Shown here piece after piece: positions 9,357-18,474 of a DNA stretch of 64,000 bases. Origin of the DNA: Oceaniferula marina (lineage in GTDB: Bacteria > Verrucomicrobiota > Verrucomicrobiia > Verrucomicrobiales > Akkermansiaceae); assembly GCF_013391475.1 (NCBI RefSeq), contig NZ_JACBAZ010000002.1:62001-126000 (forward strand), given 5' to 3'. A program made the position numbers and the translations under genes. The stretch's first letter is position 1, and each line of letters starts with the position of its first letter. The notes under the pieces were generated by a model. That model was not told where the DNA came from, made no database searches, and saw only the letters and a list, made by a program, of their open reading frames with translations.

Positions 9357-10523
9357 TTAGACGTAAAAGTTATCCTTGGCATCGAGTTCACGAATGCCCG
9401 GGTGTTTAGCGAGTTCTTCTTCGACGAGATCGACGCCGAGTCCTGGACGGTCTGATAGATGGAGATGGCCATCACGCACATCGAGTGGGTGGGTGATCAC
9501 CTCATCTCGCCACGGGACGTCATTTTTCATGAACTCACAGCGGAAGAAGTTTGGGATGGAAGCGCAGACATGGGCGCTGGCAAGTGTTGAGAGGGGGCCG
9601 TTCGGGTTGTGAGGTGCGACCAGGACGTTGTAGGCTTCAGCCATCGTGGCAATGCGTTTCATCTCGGAGGGGCCACCGCAACGGGTAATATCCGGCATGA
9701 TGATGTCGCAGATATGTTGTTCCAGCACAGGGCGGAACCCATGACGTGTGTAGTGGCGCTCCCCGACACAAATGGAGACGTTGCCGGGTAAGCGGTCGCG
9801 TAGTGCGCGCAGGGTGTTGGCATTTTCCGGACCAGCTGGTTCCTCATACCAGGTCATTCCCAGTGGGGCGAGACGTTCGGCCATCTTGACTGCCATCTGT
9901 CCGTTCATCATGGCGTGGGTTTCGATCATCATATCGGTGCCGGGCCCGATGGCATCACGAACCGCTTTGGTGACATCGTAGGCTTTGTCCTGCATTTCCT
10001 GGGTCAGCGACAGGTTGGTATTGAGGTCGGTGCCGTAGAGGTAGTTGGTGTGGGCGAAGGGATCGAACTTGAGCCCGGTGAATCCGTCATCCATGACCAC
10101 CTTGGCTTGTCGGGCGTAGTCATCCGGGCTGTGGCCGCCGCCGGTGAACCAGTAGTTTGCATAGAGGGGGATTTCATTACGGAAGGCTCCTCCGAGGAGC
10201 TCATAGCAGGGGACGCCGAGCACTTTTCCTTTGAGGTCGAGCAAAGCCATGTCCAGCCCGCTGATCGCGCACATCGAAGCTCCAAAGGGCCCCAGCCAAT
10301 TCAGGTCACGGTAGAGTTTGGTCCAGATAAAGTCGGTGCGCATCGGATCGAGGCCAATGACGCGTTCTCCAATATGTTTTGCTGCAGCTTCGACGATGGG
10401 AGCTCCCGGCCAGTTGGTGGCTTCACCAACCCCAGTGTGCCCGGTGTCGGTATGGATTTTGAGCATCGTCCAGTTGTATTTGACTCCTTCTACAAGCCAG
10501 ACGTCGACGTGGGTAATTTTCAT
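9357..10523 (-). CDS. Enolase-superfamily sugar-acid dehydratase (galactonate-dehydratase-like)
   Basis: 388 residues, mandelate racemase/muconate lactonizing enzyme family. Putative metal ligands E201 (ETHA), E227 (WYEEP) and E255 (GERH) are spaced as in the galactonate dehydratase subgroup. Catalytic-type H203 directly follows the first ligand and H305 (APHNPNGP) sits at the expected distance; KFDPF at 152-156 and MPDITRCGG at 276 also fit. The reaction expected for this subgroup is dehydration of an aldonic acid to the 2-keto-3-deoxy acid. Substrate stereochemistry (galactonate, fuconate or other) cannot be read from sequence. The neighbours supply a lactonase upstream of this step and an aldolase-type protein downstream, so the metabolic assignment is coherent. 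Confidence 0.88.
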   Translation of the reverse strand: MKITHVDVWLVEGVKYNWTMLKIHTDTGHTGVGEATNWPGAPIVEAAAKHIGERVIGLDPMRTDFIWTKLYRDLNWLGPFGASMCAISGLDMALLDLKGKVLGVPCYELLGGAFRNEIPLYANYWFTGGGHSPDDYARQAKVVMDDGFTGLKFDPFAHTNYLYGTDLNTNLSLTQEMQDKAYDVTKAVRDAIGPGTDMMIETHAMMNGQMAVKMAERLAPLGMTWYEEPAGPENANTLRALRDRLPGNVSICVGERHYTRHGFRPVLEQHICDIIMPDITRCGGPSEMKRIATMAEAYNVLVAPHNPNGPLSTLASAHVCASIPNFFRCEFMKNDVPWRDEVITHPLDVRDGHLHLSDRPGLGVDLVEEELAKHPGIRELDAKDNFYV

Positions 10524-10568
10524 GGTTTTTTCTTGGTTTTGAAAGTTGTTACTTAGAATTTAGATTCG

Positions 10569-11258
10569 TTAGAGGATGCCGTAGGTATCGTAAGCTTCAC
10601 GCGCGGACATGCCTTCTTCGATTTTCTGCTGCACGGTTTTCTCTCCGGTGGCCTTTTCGTAAGCGCCGAGGATGACTTCTTTTTCAACTTCGCGGGGAAT
10701 GACGAGAACACCATCGAGATCACCAAAAATAATCTGACCAGGTTCGATGCGGATGCCGCCGATTTCAATCGGGCAGTTGTAGTCGATGACTTTACCTCGG
10801 GGGGCCTGATCCTGGGCATAACGACCGTGCGAAAAGGTGGGAAAGTTCAGTTGGTAAATTCCTCGGGTATCGCGGGAAAATCCATCGACCACAGCACCCA
10901 CGGCACCACATTTCATGGCGCGCGTGCTCATCAGTTCACCCCAGAGGGCGTAGCTCGGGGATGCCCCTGCGCAGATATAGACGTCATTTTCTTTCAGTGA
11001 GTCGAGGGCATCGAGCATCAGGCCGAATGGCTGGGAAAGAACCGGGTTGTTGCCGGTTTCAGAAAGTTCCTCGAAACAGTCAGCTTCGAGGACAGTCATG
11101 GCGCGACCTGCCACGACCATATCTTCCCGCAGCGGCTGGAGTCGCTGAGGTAGGAATTGATGGTAATATCCCATTTTGTCCAATATGTCCCCGACCACCG
11201 CAGTGTAGAGGTATTGGCGCATGTGTGAAAAAAATTCGGTGTCGTTGTTCCAGTGCAT
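10569..11258 (-). CDS. RraA-like / HMG-aldolase-family protein
   Basis: 229 residues. The GFSRDTRGI motif (R129, D130) and the segment IRIEPGQIIFGDLDGVLVIP are characteristic of the RraA/4-hydroxy-4-methyl-2-oxoglutarate aldolase family. That family includes metal-dependent pyruvate-releasing aldolases and misnamed menaquinone methyltransferase-like proteins. In this cluster an aldolase cleaving a 2-keto-3-deoxy sugar acid, or an oxaloacetate decarboxylase side role, is the best guess (inference). It is the first gene of the minus-strand carbohydrate operon, 45 bp upstream of the dehydratase. An upstream in-frame extension to 11326 exists, but the start at 11258 fits family length. Regulatory RNase E inhibition is unlikely as the role. 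Confidence 0.82.
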   Translation of the reverse strand: MHWNNDTEFFSHMRQYLYTAVVGDILDKMGYYHQFLPQRLQPLREDMVVAGRAMTVLEADCFEELSETGNNPVLSQPFGLMLDALDSLKENDVYICAGASPSYALWGELMSTRAMKCGAVGAVVDGFSRDTRGIYQLNFPTFSHGRYAQDQAPRGKVIDYNCPIEIGGIRIEPGQIIFGDLDGVLVIPREVEKEVILGAYEKATGEKTVQQKIEEGMSAREAYDTYGIL

Positions 11259-11403
11259 GGCTGATTTAATACAAATTCTTGGTGTTCACGATTCATCGCT
11301 ATCAACTCGATGACCATTAAAAACACCGTGCTAGGAAGGTTCAGGCTACGAATTTTTCTTTCCCTTGCACTTTTTGTCCATTTGTTGGATGGTATTGATC
11401 ATC
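11259..11403. promoter_or_regulatory. Divergent intergenic region between the carbohydrate operon and its AraC-type regulator
   Basis: This 145-bp gap separates the first operon gene (minus) from the AraC-family gene (plus). By position it must hold the operon promoter and probably the regulator-binding site. I could not pick a convincing -35/-10 pair or a clear direct repeat by eye, so this is a positional call only. Confidence 0.4.
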
Positions 11404-12285
11404 ATGTCTTGGCCGAGTTACCCAGAACGCAACTTCGAGCGACGTCAGAAATTTGGTTTTTATCTGTCGCCAAGGGAAGACGCTCACCCATGGGGCTTGC
11501 GAATTCACGGCCTCGGGAGCTTTACCAGTCAAATCGATGATATCCCAGTGGCCGGCAGGGTTCTGGATGTCTATGCACTGGTGATGGTCCGTGCTGGTGG
11601 TGGTTTTTTACGCAATGCAGATGGCCAGGAGTTTGAATTGTATGCTGGTGATGTCGTTGCCATTGTTCCCGGGTGGTGGCATCTGTATAACCCAAACCAA
11701 ACGAGCGGTTGGACTACCGCCTGGGTGTTGTTTGATGGCCCGGTGGCGGACTCCCTTCATACTGCCGAAGAGCTGATGCCTGGGATTCTGGCTTCCGGGG
11801 TGGGTGAATTAGGCGTGCAGTCGCTTGGCGCGATTGTCGATGGTATGATTGGGATGGCCATGAACCGTCCCGACTCAATCGAACTCCAAGCTCGTCTGGC
11901 TGGAGAGTTGTTAGGTCTTCTGGCGAGGGTCAAAGATTGGAGAGGGCACCAGGCGCGGGGCGCAGGAAGGGCACCGATGGCGGATGCGATCGAATATGTT
12001 GAAGAGCATTACACCGAGACCATTGATTTTGACCGACTGCTGGAGCTCTCCGGCATGAGTTCCACCCATTTCCGCCGTCAATTTAAGAAGATTACAGGCG
12101 ATAGCCCACAGACATACCAACAACGGTTGAGGATTCGCTTGGCGAAAGAGCTCTTGAGGCACTCAGATTTGTCGATTGCCGAAGTAGGGCTGAAGGTTGG
12201 CTACGAGAGCCCGGCCTATTTTTCGCGGGTCTTTAGTAAACGGGTCGGAATGTCCGCAAGTGCCTGGAGTTGCTCAGGATTGTAG
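11404..12285 (+). CDS. AraC-family transcriptional regulator
   Basis: An N-terminal cupin-like sensing region (GSFTSQIDDIPVAGRVLD, then NADGQEFELYAGDVVAIVPGWWH) is followed by a C-terminal double helix-turn-helix. The first helix pair is DFDRLLELSGMSSTHFRRQF, the second is LSIAEVGLKVGYESPAYFSRVF, the AraC signature. I chose ATG 11404 (MSWPSYPE), which gives 293 residues; the longer frame from 11365 adds 13 hydrophobic residues that look untranslated. It is divergent from the sugar-catabolism operon and so likely senses a pathway sugar and activates that operon (inference). The 3' end overlaps the convergent glyoxalase gene by 12 bp. Confidence 0.9.
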   Translation: MSWPSYPERNFERRQKFGFYLSPREDAHPWGLRIHGLGSFTSQIDDIPVAGRVLDVYALVMVRAGGGFLRNADGQEFELYAGDVVAIVPGWWHLYNPNQTSGWTTAWVLFDGPVADSLHTAEELMPGILASGVGELGVQSLGAIVDGMIGMAMNRPDSIELQARLAGELLGLLARVKDWRGHQARGAGRAPMADAIEYVEEHYTETIDFDRLLELSGMSSTHFRRQFKKITGDSPQTYQQRLRIRLAKELLRHSDLSIAEVGLKVGYESPAYFSRVFSKRVGMSASAWSCSGL

Positions 12286-12648
12286 AATCTCGACTTCGTA
12301 GCCATCGGGGTCGGTGACAAAGGCCATTTTGCGCTCTCCAGCGCTGAATTTTTCACGCCACTGCTCAGGCCAGATTTCGATGCCGTCGTTTTCCAACTGG
12401 TCGCAGTAGGCAATGATATCCGGCACGCCAACACAGGTGTGCATCAGATCCTCGGGGAACTCGACTTTAAAGTCCGGGGAGTAGGTGAGTTCGAGGAAGT
12501 GATCGTTTCCGGGTAAGTGTAAAAAGGCCAGTTGGTTTCCTTGCGGTGATGTTTTTTGTTCACCGAGTTCGAAACCAATTTTTTGATAGAAGGCGATGCT
12601 GGCAGCCGGGTTGGATACTCGGATACGGGTGTGGAGAAACTTAATCAT
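12274..12648 (-). CDS. Glyoxalase/VOC-family protein (lactoylglutathione-lyase-like)
   Basis: 124 residues from ATG 12648 (MIKFLHTRIRVSNP). A longer frame to 12669 adds seven residues with no support. It is a single VOC fold: HTRIRVSNPAASIAFYQKIGFELG at the N terminus, ELTYSPD in the middle, HTCVGVPDI, and FVTDPDGYEVEILQS at the end. Metal ligands H6, E near 54 (FLELTY), H near 72 and E near 121 are in the usual places for glyoxalase I. It probably isomerises the methylglyoxal-thiol adduct, although other VOC chemistry is possible. It is convergent with and overlaps the AraC gene; the 171-bp gap to the clpC stop holds nothing I could identify. Confidence 0.85.
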   Translation of the reverse strand: MIKFLHTRIRVSNPAASIAFYQKIGFELGEQKTSPQGNQLAFLHLPGNDHFLELTYSPDFKVEFPEDLMHTCVGVPDIIAYCDQLENDGIEIWPEQWREKFSAGERKMAFVTDPDGYEVEILQS

Positions 12649-12819
12649 GATAATGAGTGGTGAAACCACGAATCTTAGGAATTGGTCGAATGATTTTTTA
12701 GTAGAGAGTTCATTTTAGCACCACGGAATACACCGAATACACGGACGGGTGCCGGATTAATCTGCAATGTCGGGAGTGACACACTGGCAAAGATCCAAGG
12801 TATCCATTATTGCCTGGCC

Positions 12820-15336
12820 TTAGGATGACTTGCTGGTTTTGCTTTTCGGTTTGGGTTTCACCGGTTTGAACGTGAGCTCTTCAGCACCTTTGCGGCGCGT
12901 GACTTTGACCGTGTCACCCTCTTTGATATCGGCGCGGAGTAGCGCCTCGGCCAGTGGGTCTTCGAGGTATTTTTCGACGGCTCGGCGCATCGGGCGGGCT
13001 CCGTAGTTGGGGTCGTACCCTTTGTTCATGAGCAGTTCGCGGGCATTTTTGTCGAGGCTGAGCTTGATGCCTTTGTCCTTCAATCGTTCGATGAGTTTCG
13101 CGCTTTCGAGGTCGACGATGACATTGAGCGCCTTTTTCTCCAGCATGTGGAATACGACGGTGTCGTCCAGACGGTTGAGGAACTCCGGCTTAAACTGCTT
13201 TCTCGCCTCTTCCAGGATCTTGGCTTTCATGCCATCGAAGTCGGCTTCGTCTTCCTGCATGGCTCCAAAGCCGAGGGATGTCTGACGTTTGACACTGCCG
13301 GCACCCACATTGGAGGTGAGGATGATGATGGTATTACGGAAGTCGATCTTGCGGCCAAAGGAGTCGGTCACCATCCCTTCTTCGAGAATTTGAAGCAGCA
13401 GGTTCATGACGTCCGGGTGGGCTTTCTCCACTTCGTCGAAAAGAACAACCGAGTATGGTCGGCGTCGGACAGCTTCCGAGAGTTGGCCACCTTCTTCATA
13501 ACCGACGTAGCCCGGAGGGGATCCGATCAGGCGCGAGGTGGAGAATTTCTCCATGTACTCGGACATGTCGATCTGAATTAAAGAATCCGGATCACCAAAC
13601 ATGAATTCGGCGAGGTTGCGGGCCAAGTAGGTTTTACCCACACCGGTGGGTCCGAGGAAGAGGAACGAGCCAATCGGGCGGCGCGGGTCCTTGAGGTCGG
13701 CGCGCGAGCGGCGCAGTGCTTTGGAGATGGTGACCACGGCTGTGTCCTGACCGATGACGTGGCTCTTGAGCTCTTCTTCCATCTTGAGCAATTTTTCGGC
13801 TTCTTTTTGCTCCATGCGTTGCAGGGGCACGCCGGTCCACTTGGAGATCACGGACATGATGTCGTCCTCGGTGACTTCCACGATGGTTTCCTCACTTTCG
13901 GCCTTCCAAGTATTGACGATGTTTTCGAGTTCGGATTTTGCCTGCTTTTCGGCATCGCGCATCGAGGCTGCTTGTTCGAAGTTCTGTTCGTTGATTGCGG
14001 CCACTTTGTCGGCTTGAATGCTTTCGATTTTGGCCTCCAGCTCCTTGACGACCGGTGGGCGGGTCATTTGCCCGATCCGCGCCCGGGACCCGGCTTCGTC
14101 AATGATGTCGATGGCTTTGTCCGGAAGGAAGCGATCGGACAGATAGCGTGATGATAGTTTCACGGCTGCCTCGATGGCTTCCTGGGTAAAGGTGGCTTTG
14201 TGGTGCTCTTCATATTTGAATTTGAGCCCCTCCAGGATGGTGATGGTGTCTTCCTGGGACGGCTCGTCCACTTTGACTTTTTGGAAGCGTCGCTCCAGGG
14301 CGGAGTCTTTTTCGATGAATTTGCGGTACTCATTCAGGGTGGTGGCACCGACGCATTGGAGTTCTCCCCGGCTGAGTGCCGGCTTGATGATGTTGGAGGC
14401 ATCCATGGCGCCTTCCGCGGATCCGGCACCGACGATGGTGTGCAATTCATCGATGAAGAGGATGACGTTTTCCGCTTTGCGAATTTCGTCCATCACGGCT
14501 TTGATCCGTTCTTCAAATTGTCCACGGTATTTGGTGCCGGCAACCATCAGTGCGAGGTCCAGAGTGACCACGCGTTTGCCGCGCAGGATTTCCGGAACGT
14601 TGCCGCTGGTGATCTCCTGGGCGAGGCCTTCCACAATAGCTGTTTTTCCCACACCGGCCTCCCCGATCAGAACCGGGTTATTTTTGGTGCGGCGGCACAG
14701 GATTTGGATGACGCGTTCAATTTCCGATTCACGTCCGATGACGGGATCGAGTTTGTCTTTTTCCGCAAGCTGGGTGAGATCACGACCAAAGGCTTTCAGA
14801 GCGGGGTTTTTACTTTTTCCTCCCTTGCCGCCTCCCTGGGGTGCCTCTTCGTCGTCATCTTCAAACTCTTCAAATTCGTCCTCGATGTCGTCCGGGTTGA
14901 AGTTCGGATCGATTTCAGCGAGAATCTCCTGACGGGTGTGGTTGATGTCCACCTCAAGGCTGGCCAGGACACGGGCTGCTACGCCGTCACCCTCGCGGAG
15001 CAGTCCCAAGAGAATGTGCTCGGTTCCCACATAGGAGTGCTCAAGCTGTTGGGCTTCCTTATTGGAAAGAGAAAGCACTTTTTTCACCCGCGGAGTGTAG
15101 GGGATGTTGCCCGAGATTTTTTGTTCGGGTCCCGAGCCAACGTGTTTTTCCACCTCAATGCGCACGGTTTCCAGATCCAAGCCCATGTTCTTTAGAACGG
15201 AGACCGCAACCCCCTGACCAAGTTTGATCAGTCCTAACAATATATGCTCGGTTCCGACATAATTGTGGTTGAATCGGTCCGCTTCCTTGCGGGCAAGGGC
15301 GAGAACCTGTTGGGCTCTGGGTGTGAAATTATTCAT
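12820..15336 (-). CDS. clpC: ATP-dependent Clp protease ATP-binding subunit ClpC
   Basis: 838 residues, full-length class I Hsp100. The N-terminal double Clp-N repeat ([12 protein letters not shown] at 4, [12 protein letters not shown] at 26 and 102) precedes an acidic linker (150-165). The first AAA module has Walker A GEAGVGKT at 225-232 and Walker B FIDELH at about 294-299. The middle region holds a UVR-like coiled segment (436-470), and the second AAA module has Walker A GPTGVGKT at 562-569, followed by the D2-small domain. It unfolds substrates for ClpP; in Bacillus, ClpC takes arginine-phosphorylated proteins. The mcsB and mcsA genes lie directly upstream on the same strand, supporting that pathway here. 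The gap to mcsB is 134 bp, so a separate promoter is possible. Confidence 0.97.
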   Translation of the reverse strand: MNNFTPRAQQVLALARKEADRFNHNYVGTEHILLGLIKLGQGVAVSVLKNMGLDLETVRIEVEKHVGSGPEQKISGNIPYTPRVKKVLSLSNKEAQQLEHSYVGTEHILLGLLREGDGVAARVLASLEVDINHTRQEILAEIDPNFNPDDIEDEFEEFEDDDEEAPQGGGKGGKSKNPALKAFGRDLTQLAEKDKLDPVIGRESEIERVIQILCRRTKNNPVLIGEAGVGKTAIVEGLAQEITSGNVPEILRGKRVVTLDLALMVAGTKYRGQFEERIKAVMDEIRKAENVILFIDELHTIVGAGSAEGAMDASNIIKPALSRGELQCVGATTLNEYRKFIEKDSALERRFQKVKVDEPSQEDTITILEGLKFKYEEHHKATFTQEAIEAAVKLSSRYLSDRFLPDKAIDIIDEAGSRARIGQMTRPPVVKELEAKIESIQADKVAAINEQNFEQAASMRDAEKQAKSELENIVNTWKAESEETIVEVTEDDIMSVISKWTGVPLQRMEQKEAEKLLKMEEELKSHVIGQDTAVVTISKALRRSRADLKDPRRPIGSFLFLGPTGVGKTYLARNLAEFMFGDPDSLIQIDMSEYMEKFSTSRLIGSPPGYVGYEEGGQLSEAVRRRPYSVVLFDEVEKAHPDVMNLLLQILEEGMVTDSFGRKIDFRNTIIILTSNVGAGSVKRQTSLGFGAMQEDEADFDGMKAKILEEARKQFKPEFLNRLDDTVVFHMLEKKALNVIVDLESAKLIERLKDKGIKLSLDKNARELLMNKGYDPNYGARPMRRAVEKYLEDPLAEALLRADIKEGDTVKVTRRKGAEELTFKPVKPKPKSKTSKSS

Positions 15337-15470
15337 GTCTGGGTACGGTTGAAAGGGCGGTGGGTGAATGGGGTGTGTTGCTCGCCACGCGTTGAGTTCG
15401 CTGCGATCCCTTTAGATGGAAATCGCTGTCGTTGATCGCTGTGTGGCTGGTCTGGGCTTGGTCGCTGATA

Positions 15471-16577
15471 CTAGTCGTTTTCTTGTTTTGATTGATTATC
15501 AAGGGTACCTATATCAGGTGTCGGGATGTTTTGCAACCTGTCTCGGATGATTTCTGCCCGAATGATGTCACGTTGCTCGGGGGTGAGCTTTTTATCGGAG
15601 ATGTGCTGCAGGTGTGCGGGCTCAATATCCATCAGTAAGGTGTCACAGAGGGAAATCACCTCTTTCGGGAAACACCCCATGTCGCCACCAAGACGAATCA
15701 GGGAGAGGTGGGTGAGAGCTTCCTTGGAGTCGATCACGTAGGCGTGGCGCAGCAGACCGTAGGCTCGGCCGATTTTATCAGCGAGCATCTGTGGGTCGTC
15801 TTCTGCGAGTTTGATCCGGGCGTTGCGTTCGTGGTCGCGCACTTTGCAAATGACACGTTCCAGGCGATTGATGATTTCGTCCTCGGTTTCGCCCAGCGTG
15901 GATTGATTGGAAATCTGGAACAAGTGACCGAGGGATTCGGTCCCTTCGCCAAAGATGCCGCGGACGGCCAGGCCAAGTTTGGCGACCGCTTGGATCACCT
16001 GGCCGATGTGGTCGCTGATGACCAGACCGGGGAGGTGGAGCATGGCTGAGGCGCGCAGGCCGGTGCCGACATTGGTGGGGCAGGCGGTCAGGTATCCAAG
16101 TTCATGATCGAAGGCATAGGGCAGGCTTTTTTCCAGTTGCTGGTCGATTTTGGTGATCAGCTTGTAGGCTTCACGCAGATGCAGACCGGAGCGGATCGAT
16201 TGCAGACGCAGGTGGTCTTCCTCGTTGATCATGACGCTGAGTGTCTGGTCGCGGTTGACAACGGCAGCGCTGCCTTCGTTTCTGGCTGCTTGTTCACGGC
16301 TGATCAAGTGGCGCTCGACCAGGACTTGTTTTTGTACGGACGTCAGCTCGCTGAGTTGCTGGGAGAAAGCATTGCGCATTTCGGTCAGTGATTCGACCGC
16401 TGGGCGAAGTCGCGTCATGATTTCGATGCGCTCAGGTTTACGTGCCCATCCGGGGAATGGGACGTCGGAGATGTTGCGGGCGAGGCGGATACGGCTGGTC
16501 AGGACGATCGAGCTGTCGTCTGAGGCGCCGGTCATCCATTCGGCCGGATGTTTCATCAATGTGGAGAATCGCATCAT
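15471..16577 (-). CDS. mcsB: Protein-arginine kinase McsB
   Basis: 368 residues, ATP:guanido phosphotransferase family. SSIVLTSRIRLARN at 22-35, the NEED motif at 118-121 (INEEDHLR) and CPTNVGTGLRAS at 166-177 are kinase signatures. The C-terminal RDIIRA at 336-341 matches the RDXXRA phospho-arginine-binding motif described for McsB, so allosteric regulation may be conserved. McsB phosphorylates arginines on proteins to mark them for ClpCP. It lies between mcsA (73 bp upstream) and clpC. Metabolic arginine/creatine kinases are excluded by the neighbours and the RDXXRA motif. The alternative ATG one codon in cannot be excluded. Confidence 0.95.
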   Translation of the reverse strand: MMRFSTLMKHPAEWMTGASDDSSIVLTSRIRLARNISDVPFPGWARKPERIEIMTRLRPAVESLTEMRNAFSQQLSELTSVQKQVLVERHLISREQAARNEGSAAVVNRDQTLSVMINEEDHLRLQSIRSGLHLREAYKLITKIDQQLEKSLPYAFDHELGYLTACPTNVGTGLRASAMLHLPGLVISDHIGQVIQAVAKLGLAVRGIFGEGTESLGHLFQISNQSTLGETEDEIINRLERVICKVRDHERNARIKLAEDDPQMLADKIGRAYGLLRHAYVIDSKEALTHLSLIRLGGDMGCFPKEVISLCDTLLMDIEPAHLQHISDKKLTPEQRDIIRAEIIRDRLQNIPTPDIGTLDNQSKQEND

Positions 16578-16650
16578 GGAGTGATCGCTTATCAGTAATG
16601 GGTTATCAGTTATTCGTTAACGGAGAACAGGGGGCGTCGTGGATGGATGA

Positions 16651-17190
16651 TCAGGCTTCCTGAGCCGGGCTTTCTTGTTTGTCTGGAGTAGCCGCTTGTT
16701 CGAGTTGGCGGAGTTCATCGCGCAGGGCGGCGGCTTTTTCGTAATTTTCATCCTGGATCGCCAGAGTCATTTGCTCGTGGAGTTTTTCGATTTGTTGTTG
16801 TTTTTCGTAGGCTTCGAGCATGCCTTTGGGCACCCGGCCTTTATGACTGATGCCTTTGTGCATTCCTCCGAGGTTGTGTTTGATGTCCTCACGGAAAAAC
16901 TGGTAGCACTCGCTGCAGCCGAGACGTCCGGTTTTTTTGAGGTCATCGAAAGCAAATCCACATCCTGGGCATACTGGAGGGGCGCTGACCTTGACCGGGT
17001 TTTCCGGTTGGTTGACCACCTCGGCCGTTTTTTGGGGAATGGGTTGCAAGTGGCCGATTAAAAAACCTTCGGGGTCAGTAACCCCTTGCTCAGTAGCACA
17101 TTGCTCACAGAGAGATGATTTTTTTGTCTGGCCATCAATGATCTGGGTGAAGAACACAGTGGCTTTGCTTTCACAGTAATCGCATTGCAT
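16651..17190 (-). CDS. mcsA: McsA-like zinc-finger activator of the arginine kinase
   Basis: 179 residues. Four CxxC pairs are visible: C3/C6, C28/C31, C74/C77 and C92/C95, as in the zinc-binding part of McsA. A C-terminal UVR motif (about 136-170, with DENYEKAAALRDELRQLE) follows. McsA binds and activates McsB. Start ATG 17190 places the first CxxC at the N terminus, as in the family. It is first in the mcsA-mcsB-clpC set. CtsR, which precedes mcsA in Firmicutes, is absent; the region upstream is non-coding and then divergent. Confidence 0.92.
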   Translation of the reverse strand: MQCDYCESKATVFFTQIIDGQTKKSSLCEQCATEQGVTDPEGFLIGHLQPIPQKTAEVVNQPENPVKVSAPPVCPGCGFAFDDLKKTGRLGCSECYQFFREDIKHNLGGMHKGISHKGRVPKGMLEAYEKQQQIEKLHEQMTLAIQDENYEKAAALRDELRQLEQAATPDKQESPAQEA

Positions 17191-17526
17191 CGCTGGGAGA
17201 ATCCTAGACCTGTCCGACAGAATTGCGAAAGGAAAAGCGTGGCAGCGGTCGATTTTTTTTGCATCGGATCACCCGGTCTGGAGCTGGAGAGTTCTCAGAG
17301 TATGGAGCAAATGACCTGATTGGACTCGGCGGAGGCAGAAAAAGCGCTTGTGTTGTTGGCGCTGGATCCGGCAAAGGCATCCTGGAGATCGATTTTTGTT
17401 TTTGTCACCTTGGAAGATGCTAGGGGGGCAGATGCGATGCATTTTGAAAACGACTTTTAATGTAAGGCTGGCCTCCAGATTGGAGTATCATTTCTTGCCT
17501 CATTTTTAATTGGGGGGAATCAAACC
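17191..17526. promoter_or_regulatory. Divergent intergenic region mcsA / epimerase-like gene
   Basis: A 336-bp gap with no supported gene. It should contain the promoter of mcsA-mcsB-clpC (minus) and of the aldose-epimerase-like gene (plus). I looked for a CIRCE inverted repeat and for CtsR-type heptad repeats and saw neither. A run of six G residues (GGGGGG at about 17512-17517) ahead of the ATG at 17527 is a plausible strong ribosome-binding site for the plus-strand gene. Confidence 0.4.
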
Positions 17527-18435
17527 ATGCGTGACAGCGTTCAACTGAGCAACTCCGAGTTGTCCTTATCCCTGAGCCCGGATCTGGGAGGGAAGGTGGC
17601 GTCTCTCAAGGATCTTAGGAGTGGCCGGGAATGGCTGTGGAATAACCCCTATCTGCAGGCTCGTCTCCCGGTGTATGGGGAGTCCTATATTGAGCAGCTT
17701 GATGTCGGCGGTTGGGATGAAATTTTTCCTTCCGTGTCTCCAGACCAATTGGAGGACGGGACAAAGATCCCGGATCATGGTGATTTGGTTTTTCTGCCTG
17801 CTGATGTCAGTTGTGAAGACGATCGAACATTGACCTGTCGTTATCATACGCGATGTTTCAAAACAATATTTACCCGGACTCTGAGACTGGAAGGGGAGCG
17901 GGTGATGGTCTTTTATTCCCTGAAATCGGAACAAGCTGCACCCGTGCCTTATCTGTGGGCGGCTCACCCCCTGATTGCGCTAGAGTCAGGGATGAGCTTG
18001 GAGTTGGGGGCTGGAAGTGAGGTTTATCCTGGAAGTGATGCTGACCAGGGTGGGGAGATGATTTTCTCCAGGCGTCCCTCCGGTTCATGGACTTATGAGG
18101 TCAGCGATCCTGATCTGGATGAGGGGGTAAAGCCCCAAGCCCACAAATGTTTTTTCCGTGTCGGTTCCAAACCAGAAGTTGCGATTCGTTGCCGAGACGG
18201 GTCGGGGCTCAAGCTGTCCTGGGAAGGTGAAAGCGTCCCTTATCTGGCGCTTTGGATGAACCTTCGCGCTTGGTCGGGGTCCGGCTCTCTCCCTTACTTT
18301 AATCTCGGTGTGGAACCAACCACCGCACCATTCGATGCTCTCAGCGATGCGATCCAACATCGACACCAGCGTGTCCTCGGAGCCGGTCAGACGCATTGCT
18401 GGGGGATGCAATTTGAGCTTAAACATCCGGTTTAG
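17527..18435 (+). CDS. Aldose-1-epimerase-like (galactose mutarotase superfamily) protein
   Basis: 302 residues without a signal peptide. ELSLSLSPDLGGKVASLKDL at the N terminus, WLWNNP, GGWDEIFPSV near 62 and KIPDHGDLVF near 80 are the usual landmarks of galactose-mutarotase-like beta-sandwich proteins. AHPLIAL near 146 carries the mid-protein catalytic-type His, and PYFNLGVEPTTAPFD near 257 carries the C-terminal Glu. It probably binds a hexose and may interconvert anomers. It precedes an exported SGNH-GH97 enzyme by 39 bp and is likely co-transcribed. Annotation as a true mutarotase rather than a DUF4432/DUF5107-like relative is uncertain. Confidence 0.75.
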   Translation: MRDSVQLSNSELSLSLSPDLGGKVASLKDLRSGREWLWNNPYLQARLPVYGESYIEQLDVGGWDEIFPSVSPDQLEDGTKIPDHGDLVFLPADVSCEDDRTLTCRYHTRCFKTIFTRTLRLEGERVMVFYSLKSEQAAPVPYLWAAHPLIALESGMSLELGAGSEVYPGSDADQGGEMIFSRRPSGSWTYEVSDPDLDEGVKPQAHKCFFRVGSKPEVAIRCRDGSGLKLSWEGESVPYLALWMNLRAWSGSGSLPYFNLGVEPTTAPFDALSDAIQHRHQRVLGAGQTHCWGMQFELKHPV

Positions 18436-18474
18436 CACAACCCATTTTATTTCAACTCGATACCATAAATAAAG

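Noticed and set aside
17191-17526. CIRCE or CtsR operator upstream of mcsA
   Set aside because: Neither the TTAGCACTC inverted repeat nor tandem GGTCAAA heptads is present.
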